64,000 bases of DNA, taken from the NCBI GenBank assembly GCA_951799445.1, contig OX637296.1, forward strand, positions 23,808,001 to 23,872,000. The letters are read 5' to 3'. The notes under the pieces are model-generated. The model did no database searches. It worked only from the letters and a program-made list of their open reading frames with translations, and was not told the DNA's origin. Position numbers and translations under genes: made by a program. Shown here in pieces: positions 26,141 through 38,146 of the stretch. The stretch comes from Pseudisothecium myosuroides (Eukaryota > Streptophyta > Bryopsida > Hypnales > Lembophyllaceae). Position 1 is the stretch's first letter; every line of letters starts with the position of its first letter.

Positions 26141-28991
26141 GTAGGGGTAGTTACACTTCCTCTCAGGAGCACATTTCCTTGAAGAATGAGAAGTTGGTGA
26201 GAAAAAAGGGAAGCCAGTGGGGAGCCGGTTTAGAGGAAGAAGGTGTGACACCCCTTTTTGGTGTGGAGCATGGAGAATGGAACTTGGAAGAATGGGTTTA
26301 CCTGCACAAGAGTTGGGGTAATGGAGCAAAGTTAACGGAACCAATGATAATCTAGAAATTGGATGGACTCCTGATATGTTCCACATGATGCGGTGAAAGT
26401 GCGGCAACAGAGGGGGTGAAAGTCCGGAGCGGAAGATGAAAGATTGTTGAAGAAAACGTTTCCCCAACCCATTTCTTCACCTCCAAAGCAGAAGAACGGC
26501 ACTTCCCAAACCTCGGAGGTCACTACAAGAAATTGGGCACATTTGCGACTGCATAGTTTGACTTAAGAATGACTGTTGCTTCCATAATTGCACCACCTCT
26601 AATCAACCCACAATGTCCAAGTCATTGTACAGTTGTAACTGCGACTTGGGGATGAAGTCTTGATGAACTCCAACAGTCATTTGCAACTTTTCATTAGTGA
26701 CGTCTTTAGGGTTTGGGTGGAGAAAGTAGGGAGTACCCGCCTGTCATACATTGTGACTGTGCTTTACTACATCACGACTAGAAAATGACTTCTAAAGCTG
26801 CATGAATGGGTTTCACGGAAGTTTTTCAATACTGCCCTGCACGGCTTTGCGCTAACTTGGACAACAGTAATTGCCACCTTATTAGGCTGCGACTACGACC
26901 ACTGAAGCAGTTGTGCCTTAGTCAAATCCAAGTATCGTGCACTCGGAGGTTGCAAGCGTGGGTCACTCGGAGATGACTATGACATGATTCAATGGTCACT
27001 AGTAATCAGCTTGTCAAGTACACTTTGCGGTATAGAGGTGTTTGTCTCTGCTCGCACGAGTAGGGCTTGAAATTAATTTTCCTGATCTTGCACAACTGCC
27101 TACAAGCACACGATATAAAACTTCAGTACAAAGAACTAGCCTTTATTGCAATGTCATCAATTGCAAATTAGTAAGATTGGGCAATAACTCCCTTCATTGC
27201 ATGATGTACTGCAGAAACAACCAATTTGGCTCAACGACTGTTCAAACATGGTTTTGACTCCAATGCACATCCCAACTACCTCTACATTGTCACTAGTGAA
27301 TGACTGCCAGTTAACTACTTATAATAATCTAGAAGTGATGGGCTAATGAGTGGATGCTATTCTCATTTTTAAGTGTAGAAGTACTAGGCCTCGCTTTCAG
27401 GATCACGCTCATCATGCATTTTTTGACCGTTGCTATGTTCTTGCACCTATTAAGGACACCCTAGGCATCTATAGCAACACCTATAGAAAACAATTCCCAC
27501 AATGATGTCCTAGTATTCCTCTTGTGCTGATAGGTTCTCCTTTGTCAACAATTCAATGGTGCACACCACTACTCTATGGTCCACTTCCTAGACGCAACTA
27601 CACTGCTGATTGTAAGCAAACCCCAAGATAGGGCTCACAAGCATTACAGTACTCTCAAAGGACTCCCTGAACGCTATTTTGTAGCCCACACTCCTATGAC
27701 TTCAATATGACTTCGTTGCAGTCATTTAAAAGTCGCTGTGAAAGATTGTACTATAGAAACGATTTATAAATGACTAAAGAATGACTTCTACACTACTGGC
27801 AACCGAACACTCAGCTTGGCATCCCCATAGACTGCACCTTCGGCAATTCTAGAAGACTATGCACCTATTTAACTATTGCTTTGGCGCCTTGCACACTAAA
27901 ATTCATTGTGTGATTTGTAGACATCATATGCAATCATCATCACACTTCCCTTGCATGAAATGAGGAGACCTAGGACAACCAAATACGTCCAAGTTGAATA
28001 GGTGACCGTAGTACTCTTCTTGTGTTAATCTTTTCTAATTCCTTTAGCAAATTTATCTATAACTTTGATTTGAGGCTCAAAATCTAAAATGGATTTTTAA
28101 AAATGAAAGTGAAATTAATTCACCAACTTTTGTTAGTTTAAAGTTTTAGAAAAAAAGTTAATTAACTATGCCTCAATGAGGTTTGAAATATTATTTGTAA
28201 TACAATTCCTACATTTTACATATCCCACATGGATTGTCTTGCTTCCTACTACCCACTTCTATATAAAGCTTGTCATTTCATCCCTTCATACTCACACACT
28301 AAGTGGATTTGGAAGTCATGCGACACATATGTTGTATGTTGTATGGTGTATTATTGTGGAATTTTGAATGCTTTCATATGAGACTGTAGAATGACTATTC
28401 CCTGTACAATTGTCATTACACTTGTTTTTGCACACATCGCCACAAATTGAAAATGAAAAAAAATGACTTCACAATGATTTATATATAATGACAATTGCAA
28501 CTTCTAAATGACTATATAATGACTTCACAATGACTTATACATGACTCTGACGTGGATGTCTATGTCAGCAGCGCTCGGACTATATCACAACTACAGAATG
28601 ACTGCATAATTGGTTGACGTGGACGTCCACGTCAGCAAAAATTCCTCTAAAAATGGGCAACTGCCTGATCTTTCCCAAAAATTTGCTTGTCCACCTCATC
28701 AGCCACGTAGACCTATCATCCATTTTTCATCCAAGTCTGAATTGGATGGTGTATATAAAATTGCCCAGTCATAAACAATGACTTGTCCACAATGACTGCA
28801 GGGCCCCTAGTCATTTACAAGTCATGGGTGTCCGGAATGACTCTTTTTGAGTCATTCTTTGCAGTCACATTTGTGTCCATTTTCTTGTAGTGGGTTGAGA
28901 GCTCCACAAGACACGGAAAAAAACACAGCGAGTGCCACGCGTCCAATCTCCGAGATTTGTCTAGGGGTCAGAGGAGGTGTGACTACTCCTA
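26141..28991. mobile_element. Putative outer element hosting the CACTA insertion
   Basis: Inverted ends pair: GTAGGGGTAGTTACACTTCC at the left against GACTACTCCTAG at the right, which reads CTAGGAGTAGTCACACCTCC in reverse complement. The CACTA element at 26521-28892 sits between, leaving about 0.38 kb of this element on the left and 0.1 kb on the right. Its family is not identified. Confidence 0.45.
26521..28892. mobile_element. Non-autonomous CACTA (EnSpm-type) transposon
   Basis: Begins CACTACAAGAAATTGGGCAC and ends with the inverse (...GTGTCCATTTTCTTGTAGTG). It is flanked by the 3-bp duplication GGT at 26518-26520 and 28893-28895. Many subterminal copies of AATGACT / AGTCATT occur in both directions, as expected for transposase-binding repeats of CACTA elements. 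No transposase frame is present in 2.37 kb, so it depends on a partner elsewhere. Confidence 0.9.
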
Positions 28992-29324
28992 GTGTAAAAC
29001 TGAATCACCACTCACTGATGACGAGTGCCGTGAGGATTAGTTCATTTTCCGCTTACCTTTCCTTTCTAAGTTAGTCGGTCTGCAAGTGGGAATGCACACA
29101 CACTTCATGCTGTGCTGGGAATGTATGTGAAGAAGGGGCTTGAAAGCCGGGCTTGAAGCCTGCTTGCTAAGCTTCACGCCAAGGGCGGCTTGAGTGAAGT
29201 GCAGTCTGGATTCTTCCGTCTTGTTGAATGTTGACTTGGCCCCATTGATGAAGCAGTTCTGGCAAAGGATGGTAGGTCGTCTGCCGTTGCACTCTACTGA
29301 TGTATACAGTATACACTACATGTC

Positions 29325-29356
29325 TACCGGGAATAATACTGATATATTATTACCGG
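29325..29356. repeat. Short hairpin TACCGG..CCGGTA
   Basis: TACCGGGAATAAT pairs with ATTATTACCGGTA with one mismatch across a 6-base loop. It lies 30 bp from MITE copy E1. Function unknown. Confidence 0.4.
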
Positions 29357-29389
29357 TAGTTGGTCTCCACTCTCCACCATGATGTCTTA

Positions 29390-29662
29390 AGGTAGGTATC
29401 CCAAAACCGCCACTAATTGCTACTGTGCCTAATTACTACTATTAGACTGTTCAAATTCTTATATATTCTTATTGGCAAGGGAAAGGAGGTTCCAACGCAC
29501 CAAAGAACGCGACATTTGGATATTGTATGCAGAAGTTATCTTGAAGGAACAAAGTTTGGTTCTAAAAGCGTTTCTTTCACAAAGTTACATAACTGATTTT
29601 GGAGATGTACACACACTGAAGATGGCGCTTTAAGGTCAGTGGCACATTTGCGATGCCTACCT
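29390..29662 (+). mobile_element. AGGTRGGTACCC/TA MITE, copy E1
   Basis: 273 bp, from AGGTAGGTATCCCAAAACCG to GCCTACCT, with TA on the left and a degenerate TG on the right. The interior, for example 'aaaggaggttccaacgcacc', matches E2, E4 and (reversed) E3 and E5. Confidence 0.75.
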
Positions 29663-29692
29663 TGCTGACTTCAGGTCATGGATTCATTTGTA

Positions 29693-29942
29693 AGGTGGGT
29701 ACCCTAGTTAGTTACTATTATTAGACTGGTCAAATTTTCATGTTTTCTTATTGGCAAGTGAAAGGAGGTTCCAATGCACCAAAGAACACAACATTTGGAT
29801 ATTGTATGCAAAAGTTATCTTGAAGGAACAAAGTTTGCTTCTAAAACAGTTTCTTTTGCATAAGTACATAATTGATTTTGGAGATGTGCACAAAGTGAAG
29901 ATGGTGGTTTAGGGTTAGTGGTGCATTTTGGAGTGCCCACCT
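29693..29942 (+). mobile_element. AGGTGGGTACCC/TA MITE, copy E2
   Basis: 250 bp with TA on both sides, from AGGTGGGTACCC to GTGCCCACCT. It is a close relative of E1 in the same direction, 30 bp away. It is non-coding. Confidence 0.85.
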
Positions 29943-29978
29943 TATCTCCATGGTAAAAATGTAGGAAGACATCCTATA

Positions 29979-30235
29979 CTCCATCCGTCCTTGAAGAATT
30001 GTTTGCAGTTTGGTTGAAAACATTTGGTAGCAATTTTCATTGATCGTGTTGTGAAAACACATAAATTCAAAAGGGTCCAAATTTAATATCACTAGAATCA
30101 GTGAATAACATTACAAGTGTTCATTGCAATCTAAGTAAAATTGAATAGAAAGAAGCCTCTGTACAACCTACTCAAACAACTTAAGAAAAAAAAACATGAG
30201 GTCTAAACATGACATTTATTTTGGGACAAAGAGAG
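29979..30235. mobile_element. Stowaway-like MITE, copy S1
   Basis: 257 bp. Left end CTCCATCCGTCC and right end GGGACAAAGAGAG resemble the Stowaway/mariner consensus CTCCCTCCGT. TA is present on both sides. Confidence 0.7.
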
Positions 30236-31802
30236 TACTAGTTTTTATTCATACAATTTGAATTCAAATTGTGATTTATTGAATTATAATTATTGCGTAG
30301 AAATCTGCACAATGATTCAACCAACCTCAGAGAGGTGGTAAATGTATCAATCATCAATACTATAGGTGTTGTAAAATTCTAGTTATTTATATGAGGTGAT
30401 TGGTCTCAACTAGAACTTATAGTTGAATTTGTATTGTTTACATTATCCATGAAGTAACATCAATACGTCATGGTAAAATGTAGGATTATATTTCTCAATT
30501 ATACTTAGACTTATAGATTCAAATTTGTATTTATTGAACGAAAATTACTTTGTCATGATCCATTTGAGGATTTATGATGATTTATTCACCCTAATAGAGG
30601 GGATCCATCTACCAATCCACCACTTACAAGGAGCAATGAAACTTTGGTACCAAGTTATTTACACGAGGTTATAGAGTTAACTTTGGGGGTCACCAATGCA
30701 AGTCTCTGGATTTACAATTTAAAATGTATGGATTCATAAAAACTTCAATTTCCTATCACATTTTTTATATGTGCCCAATAAATGAATAATGAACTAATTA
30801 AAAATCATTTTAATTATTCAAAGTGTAGGATAAAATTTCTTCATAAATGTAATCAAGTAGAATAATTTTCACTTAAAATTAGTTATAAGGTGGTCTTGAA
30901 GGCGGTATGAGGGTCTTAGTGCAACAAAGATATTCTTCTCTTATCACCAAGTGTAAACATCTAAAGACTTGTTATTATTATAATAAATTGAATCAATATT
31001 TTCAAAACAAATATAAACCTAAATTTCTTAAAACAACCAATATAAACTTTGAATTTGAAATAATATGGTTCTACTAAAGATACAAATATAGCCCCCCCCC
31101 AAAAAAAAAAATTAAACTTGTAACAAAACCAACAATATAGTCTTCCTGAATAAATTCTAAAACAACTTATCGCATACTTCAATATCATAAATTTATAATT
31201 CTTGTCACCTACAACATGTCCAACACAATTAACCACTTTCTACGTACCACATACCGGTACTCTCAAGACAATATCTTCGGATCCCTAAAACATGTATACT
31301 AACATCAATGGAAAGACAAAGGAATTGCATACCAATATGATATCACAACAACAAAACAAATCATACATTGGGCAAGATTAGTTGCCAAAATTTACACAAC
31401 AATCATAATACTAATCATTGCACATGACCCCAATTGGTATACAAATAATTTCCCTAGTGCACAATTATTCCTAGAGATTCATGTACTAGCACATTTCCAA
31501 GTAGCTTGCAACTATTATACACTACCTACCACAAACCAAATAGTTTGCTACATTTTAAAAAACAAAATATATTGAAACATTGACCCTCCAATATTATACA
31601 TAAACCATCATCCCATCATACCAAAACACAACTTTACTTTCCAATTTGCAACCAATTTTAACACTCTTAAAAATACAAGATATGCAATTTGTCCAAATAT
31701 CCAATATAACACCACACATACAAGCCAATACCAATAAAAAAAAACCCAACACCCCATCCTTCCCAACTATGCATTCCACAAACACTACACTGAATAGGGG
31801 TT
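30236..31802. other. AT-rich intergenic DNA, nothing recognised
   Basis: Rich in A/T with a C10-A run near 31091. No reliable open frame or element end was found on either strand. Confidence 0.4.
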
Positions 31803-33023
31803 TTAACCCCTAAAGGACCAACATGCGTTTTTTGGCAACATAGAAATTTTGGGCAGGTACGTGTGACTAGAGATTTGCTTATTTTGGGCTGAAGTTTTTA
31901 TAGAAGGTGGAAAAAAGGAATATCTTTTATATGCACCAAATTTCATGACATTTGGAAATACGAGTCAAAAGTTATGGCCTAATATGTTGTTTGTTTCTCA
32001 ACTTGGGCAGTCCGAGCAGATCAGAAAAAATATCTTTTTTCAAAAATAAAAATTTGAAATTGGTTTATTAGATTTATATATATGTGGAAAGCTTTGAATC
32101 ATTCCATTTTGATCAATGAGTCAAACGTTATGAGGATTTTTAGTTTGCGGGCAGTTATGGATTGTCCACTCTAAAATAAACTTTGAAATCGTTTATTTCA
32201 CTCAATTTTCAAGATTTTTCAAAAAAAATAAAATTGTAGGATGTAGATTGTTTATTACAACATTGCAACCATTGGGATTGGCATTTTTCGATTCCATAAT
32301 TAACTTCTTAACAATTTAGTGTTTTGAACCATTCTCTACTTCTTTCTACTTACTATTTTTTTCTTATATGTTGTACACATTAGATGGGTTTTGGGGGGTC
32401 GGGAGGGCCGTTTCAGGCCCGTTCCCGACGCTGGTCCCCCCCGCAGTTTCAGGGAACGGCTGTTCCCGACAAAAAAAATTCAAAAATAAAAAAATAAAAA
32501 AAAATTTTTAGTCTTGAAATGAAAAAAAAACAGAAAAAAAATTTCTTTTTTTTTTCCGACGTGGCAGTCGCTCGGCCACGTCAGCGAGCCGCCGCGGCCC
32601 TGAATTGGGCAGTTCCCACAGGCTGGGAACACGCAGCCCTCCACATGGCTGAAATCTCATCTAATGATTCCAAATAATCTGAAAATTTTTAAGCATGTAG
32701 CCAACTTGCCCTGAAGAATGAATCCTAAAAAGCACAACCATTTTGGAATTTTTTCATAATAATCCGACCTTGTGAAGTGCAGCTGCCCGATTTTTTGCAG
32801 GGCCAAAAAAAGGACTTTTGCCACTTCAAACGCTAATATCTTCCAATCCACATGATGGAAATTTCTGAAATTTTTTCCACATATTCTCAAACCAGAGTAC
32901 TACAAGATCCTATGGTCACATGTGTCCAAAAATGATCTTTTTCAAAAATTTGATACTTGTCCTAGAAATAGCAAGTTTGGAGCATTTTTGGTGAGAACAT
33001 AGTCAAAGAACTTTAGGGGTTAA
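31803..33023 (-). mobile_element. TTAA-family element, copy A7, with nested insertion
   Basis: Perfect TTAACCCCTAAAG / CTTTAGGGGTTAA ends. It is 1221 bp long but contains a 289-bp GC-rich insertion (32377-32665); without it the length is 932 bp, like its relatives. It is in reverse orientation relative to A3-A5 and keeps part of their shared open frame (32657-32890, minus). Confidence 0.9.
32377..32665. mobile_element. GC-rich element C1 nested in TTAA-family copy A7
   Basis: Comparison with uninterrupted copies (15624 and 17151, reversed) shows that sequence reading 'ttgtac' then 'gattcc' should be continuous. The inserted block has inverted ends ATTAGATGGGTTTT and AAATCTCATCTAAT. It contains GGCCGTTTCAGGCCCGTTCC and a GACGTGGC...GCCACGTC stem. 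A diverged relative lies at 48654-48926. Superfamily unknown. Confidence 0.65.
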
Positions 33024-33601
33024 GGGGACCCATACTAATTAATCGACATTTCACACTATATAAATATTTACCTTCGTTGTACATCAATAGTTATTGAAGT
33101 GTCCGGGGGTTGTACATCATGTTTCAAACATCTTTAGTTTTCCACAATAAGTCCCTTTAATTTTTTGGTCCCCTTAATATCCCTATTCAATGTAGATTAC
33201 TAATTTTTTCTCCCCCTTTGTAAGAAACAAACACATCAAATATCCAAAAAATTATATTACTATATAAACAAATCATTTTTATCAACACACTACTGGAAAA
33301 TCTGTCTAAATCAACAAAAAATGGATGAAAAAGTATTGATTTGGTGTTTCAATTCTTTGTTGATTTGGATGTGTTGACTTGGACAATATCCAATAAAAAT
33401 TTGTTCATTTTTTTGTTAATTTGGTCATGTAAAAAAAAAGATATAATTTTTAAAAGAAAATCCGGCCAATGAGGATTTGACACTTGACACATCAACTTAA
33501 TGGATAGCCCACCTAGGCAACCCTGCCACGCGTCAAGCGACCTAGTGCAACCCACGCCACATGGCAGGCCAACCAAACAATCCTAGCATAAGGGTGGGCA
33601 C

Positions 33602-34110
33602 TAAGGGATTTGAACTCGGGACCTCATAATTAAGGACCTATTGTAAGTTCTAAGAGCATTACCATGGCTGAACGACATGATGGGATACCAAGTGCAGTCT
33701 TGGCGGACCTTGTGAGCCAACCTGGCCAGTGTGTCCTGGATGCGCCCCACAGGCAACAGAGGACGAGGACACAAAAATGCACAAGGCCCAAGACTTTGGG
33801 TTCAATTTCAATTATTTCAGAGTCAATCGAGTTCATTTTCATTTATGAGAGGGCATGTTGGGGATTTGGTACCTCGAAAACAGCGTGGAAAAGACATTCA
33901 AAGTCAATCCCATGCCACTCTGGAGACGCTCGACTTGGCCATTTCCTCTTCAAATTTGGGCGTGGCCAGTCATATTTTGGCCCTTACTGTGCCTAGCATG
34001 GGGCAATACTTTTGGCCGGGCCTGACCATTCCCTGGGCCTGCGCCACTTCCCGTGCAGCCATGACGATGCTCTAAGCCATTGTACCATGCATGAGCTTGC
34101 TAGAGTATGG
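33602..34110 (-). other. tRNA-like sequence split by a MITE
   Basis: On the minus strand 33605-33626 reads as an RNA polymerase III B box (GGTCCCGAGTTCAAATCC). With the MITE at 33654-34072 and one TAA removed, the sequence upstream reads GCATGGTACAATGGCTTAGA, like a tRNA A box. Spacing is roughly that of a tRNA. It is probably a tRNA-derived segment carried by the CACTA element. It is not a functional tRNA gene as it stands. Confidence 0.4.
33654..34072. mobile_element. Tourist-like MITE, copy D2
   Basis: 419 bp, from GAGCATTACCATGGCTG to CAGCCATGACGATGCTC, flanked by TAA on both sides (33651-33653 and 34073-34075). Length and ends match D1, though the interior differs. It has a higher GC content than its surroundings. 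Confidence 0.85.
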
Positions 34111-35279
34111 TGGAAGTGGTTTTTAATTTATATAGTTTTTTCAATTGTTTTTCATTTTCTTATAAACATTTTGTTATAAATGAATATTTTCTTTAAACAT
34201 TTTCTTATAAACATTTTGTTAACTTGTGCCGAATCAACAAAAAAAAAATGTAAAAACGGTAGATGTAGTACCCAATTCAACAAAAATTTGGTGATTTTTT
34301 GTTGATTTGGTCATCAATATCTAGTAGTGGCACGGAAACATCAAACTGTGAAAATTGAACAATAGAATTTGGCATACAAAACTCTAATAGAAAGGTTGCA
34401 TTCTTAGTATACCTAGTACTAAGTCTCCAAATATACTTAGAGTTAAACTAACCCCCATCCATACTTTATACTAAATCCTACAAAATGAATATCCAAATAA
34501 ACCATTACACATCTTCACATATAGTATAAATTTTATTTACTTGTCATTAATCAAATCAAACATTCTACATTACAAACATGGTTATCAAGGCGTCCAATGG
34601 TCATGTCTATTCATCTGATGCCCCTGTGATTAAACCAAAATATGTCTGATATCATGGTCAATGCCATATTGACCAGAACAATAATAAATCACAATTATAG
34701 TGAATTTATCCTTTTTGTCATATGATTTCCACTTGGATTAGGAATTGAACCATGTAGGACTTGGGCAATGACACATGAAATTATAATAAAATTGTGCATG
34801 TATGGATTACAACAAAAACTTATAAAACCTAATTCATTAGTGAAATTTGCATCAAATTAGTTATTGGGGATGAATGTACAAGATTATATAATAATGAGCC
34901 TTCTACTCTAATGAGGAGATTGACAAAGTTTAGACCTTCTAGAAATAAAGTTTACTTTTGATTTATAGTTCATTTTTATAAAATATAGGAATCTCTATAT
35001 TTTACAGTAAAGATATCTATATAATTATAGGGAACATGCTAAATGTAATTTAAAAATAAATTTTCTTGTCAAGGTTCTCTATATCTATATACTGAACAAA
35101 AAAATGAATTACTTTTACTACAATCATTAGTTTTAAACTTCTCCAATTGCTATTGCAATATGCTGTAACTAGGACTTTGCTTCTCTCTACCCTAAAAGAG
35201 ACAAAGGATTAAATATTTTAAGATTTTGATATCTTAAAATTTTAAATTCTTGAAAGTTGTGAATATGCAAATTGTAATT

Positions 35280-36220
35280 TTAACCCCTAAAGGACCGGCA
35301 TGCGTTTTTTGGCCGTATAGAAATTTTGGGCAGGTCCGTGTGACTAGAGATTTCCATATTTTAAGCTGAAATTTTAATAGAAGGTGGGCGCAAGGAATAT
35401 ATTTCATATGCACTAAATTTCAGGACATTTGGAAATAGGAGTCAAAAGTTATGGCCAAATATGTTACTTTTATTCGTAACTGGGCAGTCCGGGCAGCAAG
35501 AAAAATTTGGCAAAAAATTGATTTTTTTTTTAATATTTTTTTTCTTGTAGATTATATTTTTGTCTATCCGGAAAGCTTTGATTCATTTCATTTGGATTTG
35601 TTATGAAATAGTTATGGACATTCTTGTTTTTCGGGCAGTTAGAGCATCTTCTTGAAAAAAATAACTTGTAGGATGCATTTCTAAATGCTATTTTTGCAAT
35701 TTAAAAAAAATAAAAATTCTCATGGTTTGGTTTACTTGCTAGAACAATCTCACCGTTGGGATTAGTGTATTTTAATTCCATCTAAAATATATTAATGTTT
35801 TAGATTTTCCTTCTATCTCGTACCTACTTCTACTTAATAAAAATTTTAGGAATGATAATTAAGTTTTTTTGAATACTTTTTTTTCCCCTAGACTTTCAAC
35901 TCAATTCTCCACTATAAAGATTTGAAGCACAAAACTCTGTAGTGCAAAAAATTTTAAGTGCAAAATGTTTAAAGTCAAAAAATCTAGTCCCGCAATGTGC
36001 TGAAATACTTGTTTTTTCCACTTTAAACGCAGATTTCTTGCAATCTGAGCGGTCAAAAATTCTGAAATTTTTTCCACACATTCTCATATTAGTTAGGTGT
36101 AAGATCCTACGGTTAGATGTGAAAAAAAAACATTTTTCATTTTTTTTTACTCCTTGCTATAGAAATGGCAGTTTTGATGGTTTTTTGGGAGAAAAAAAGC
36201 CTTGGGTCTTTAGGGGTTAA
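35280..36220 (-). mobile_element. TTAA-family element, copy A8
   Basis: 941 bp with ends TTAACCCCTAAAGGACC and GGTCTTTAGGGGTTAA. Its left half resembles A7 and its right half resembles A1 and A6, so it bridges the subfamilies. Its last TTAA is also the first TTAA of the next copy. Confidence 0.9.
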
Positions 36221-37132
36221 CCCCTAAAGAACCAAAGTCCCCTTAGGGGACATTTGGGATTTTAGGCAAGCTTGTTGAATCTGGATTTTTGACTTGATTT
36301 TAAAAAACTTTTTGTGTGCGTGCAGTTTCTCACAAGCTTCGCATACATATAAATTTCATCAAAATTTGATTTATATTGTAGAAGTTATGATGTTTTATTT
36401 GCCAAAAGCAATTTGTTGGGCAGCTAGGGCAATGCAATCAGTCTTTGACTCTAAAGGGCCAATTATGTAAGTGGGTAAGACATCAGGCATATGGGAGGTG
36501 GACATCTAGGGTCCCTTTCTACAAGGGTTGCTCGCTCTATAAGCTTGTTTGGAGGCCATTGTAGACTTTGAAAGCTCATAGAAATATGAGATTTTGACTT
36601 TTTTCAAAAAAAAAATTCGGAATTGTTAAGTATAAATATATCTTTGTATCCCTCATTTGGATTCTCAATATCTCTAAGTATGTGGTGGGAATATTGATTT
36701 AAAGATGGCCTAGTGTATTTATCAATTCTTGGGACATTGTTGCATTACAAGATTTTTTCACATATGTTAGCTATGTTGGATTGCCCTGAAAATTGGTATG
36801 CGTATGCCTAACTAGATTGCTTATAAGAAAAAAAAATTCAAATTTATGGTGTGTTGTGCAAAAATTTTCAGCACAAGGCGGTCAAAGGCATCTAAAATTT
36901 TGGGGCACAGTCCGAAAAAACAAAAACTTTGACTTTGAATGCAAATATCTTTCAATTCGTATTGTGAAACCTCACGAAATTTTTACCACATCCTCTCATA
37001 CAAGTTAAATTCAAGATCCTACAATTACATTTTGAAAAAAACTATTTTCAAAACTTTGTTAATGAACGCAACAGAAATGGCAATTTTCAGTGGTTTTGGA
37101 GTTAAAAAATGCCTTGGTCCTTTAGGGCTTAG
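36217..37132. mobile_element. TTAA-family element, copy A9, abutting A8
   Basis: 916 bp, from TTAACCCCTAAAGAACC to GGTCCTTTAGGGCTTAG. It has the subterminal palindrome GTCCCCTTAGGGGAC at 36238-36252. It shares the four bases 36217-36220 with A8. Confidence 0.85.
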
Positions 37133-37914
37133 AACTTGCAATTTGTTAATTTGTAGTTTGTAAATTTATGGTTATATACTACAAATTCAAAATTCAAGAA
37201 CAAGTAGTTTTGAAATTTGTAAATTTATGACTTACAACTTTTAGTGCTTTCGTTGTTTCAAATTTATCATTTTTAACTTTGCAATGTATTAAATCTGCAA
37301 ATTTAAAAAAAATTCAGTCTATTAACTCCTGATATAATTGTAAAAGAAGAGGATCTAACCTAAAAGTGTGTATTTCATAAGGCTAAAAGCAGTGGGTTTT
37401 TTTCCGGCGATTTGGTGCAAAATTGCACCAAATTTTATGGATGGCACCACGCCTATAGAAAAAAATTGCACTAAAAAGGTGGAAAATCGCCAGAAAACTT
37501 CAAATATAAAAAACTCTTGGATGTAATCGCCAGATTCTAGATGAAAATTGAATTATTCATATGTGATATGTGCTAATATGATATTTTCTATCTAACATGT
37601 GGATGAATGTTGAAATTTGGAGCACCACTATAACATTCAATATCGCCACTATGGCACTTCATTAAAAATGAAAAAAAAAAAACTGGCTAAAAGTGTGTAC
37701 TTCATAAGGCTATACTCCATCCTTGATGACGCAACAAATTCAAAGGACTAGAGACCTCATCCACAACAGAACGCCCAAGGGTCTCCATTTGGTGTGCAAG
37801 GGATTGATGCTCTTATTCCGTTGTTGACAATCTGTAAACAACTGTAGCCCTTGATCATAAAAAATGGACACTCAAGATTCACAAAAGGAGAACCACTAAG
37901 AAACCTCACCAAAA

Positions 37915-38146
37915 TTAACCCTTAAACGTTGAGGCGGATGTTTTGCAACTGATGAATGACAAGAGAATCTCCTGTGTAGGACAGAAGTACAACTACTCAT
38001 CCTCGAAATGTTGTCGTAAAAAGGGTAGGTCTTCTACAATAGTTTGACTTCCAATTAGTGCTTTTGCTATTTCTTAAGCCAATGATTCAAATGGTAATGA
38101 ATAGGGATGGTTTCCAGGATCACCCCTTTGTCTTTTAAGGGTTAAG
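37915..38146 (-). mobile_element. ~0.2 kb TTAA MITE, copy B2
   Basis: 232 bp with ends TTAACCCTTAAA and TTTTAAGGGTTAA. It is the reverse orientation of B1 and B3 and shares their central block. It is the best preserved of the three copies. Confidence 0.85.

Larger units (their letters stand above)
33288..34329. mobile_element. CACTA-like element with nested Tourist MITE
   Basis: Starts CACTACTGGAAAATC and ends GATATCTAGTAGTG-like (...ATCTAGTAGTG). Subterminal repeats around 'aatcaacaaaaaat' occur in both orientations. Flanking triplets are ACA and GCA, so the 3-bp duplication is imperfect. It contains a tRNA-like stretch interrupted by a Tourist element at 33654-34072. No transposase. Confidence 0.7.

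Noticed and set aside
26138..26467. 109-codon minus-strand frame
   Set aside because: It lies in the left part of the outer element around the CACTA insertion, and no protein family is recognisable.
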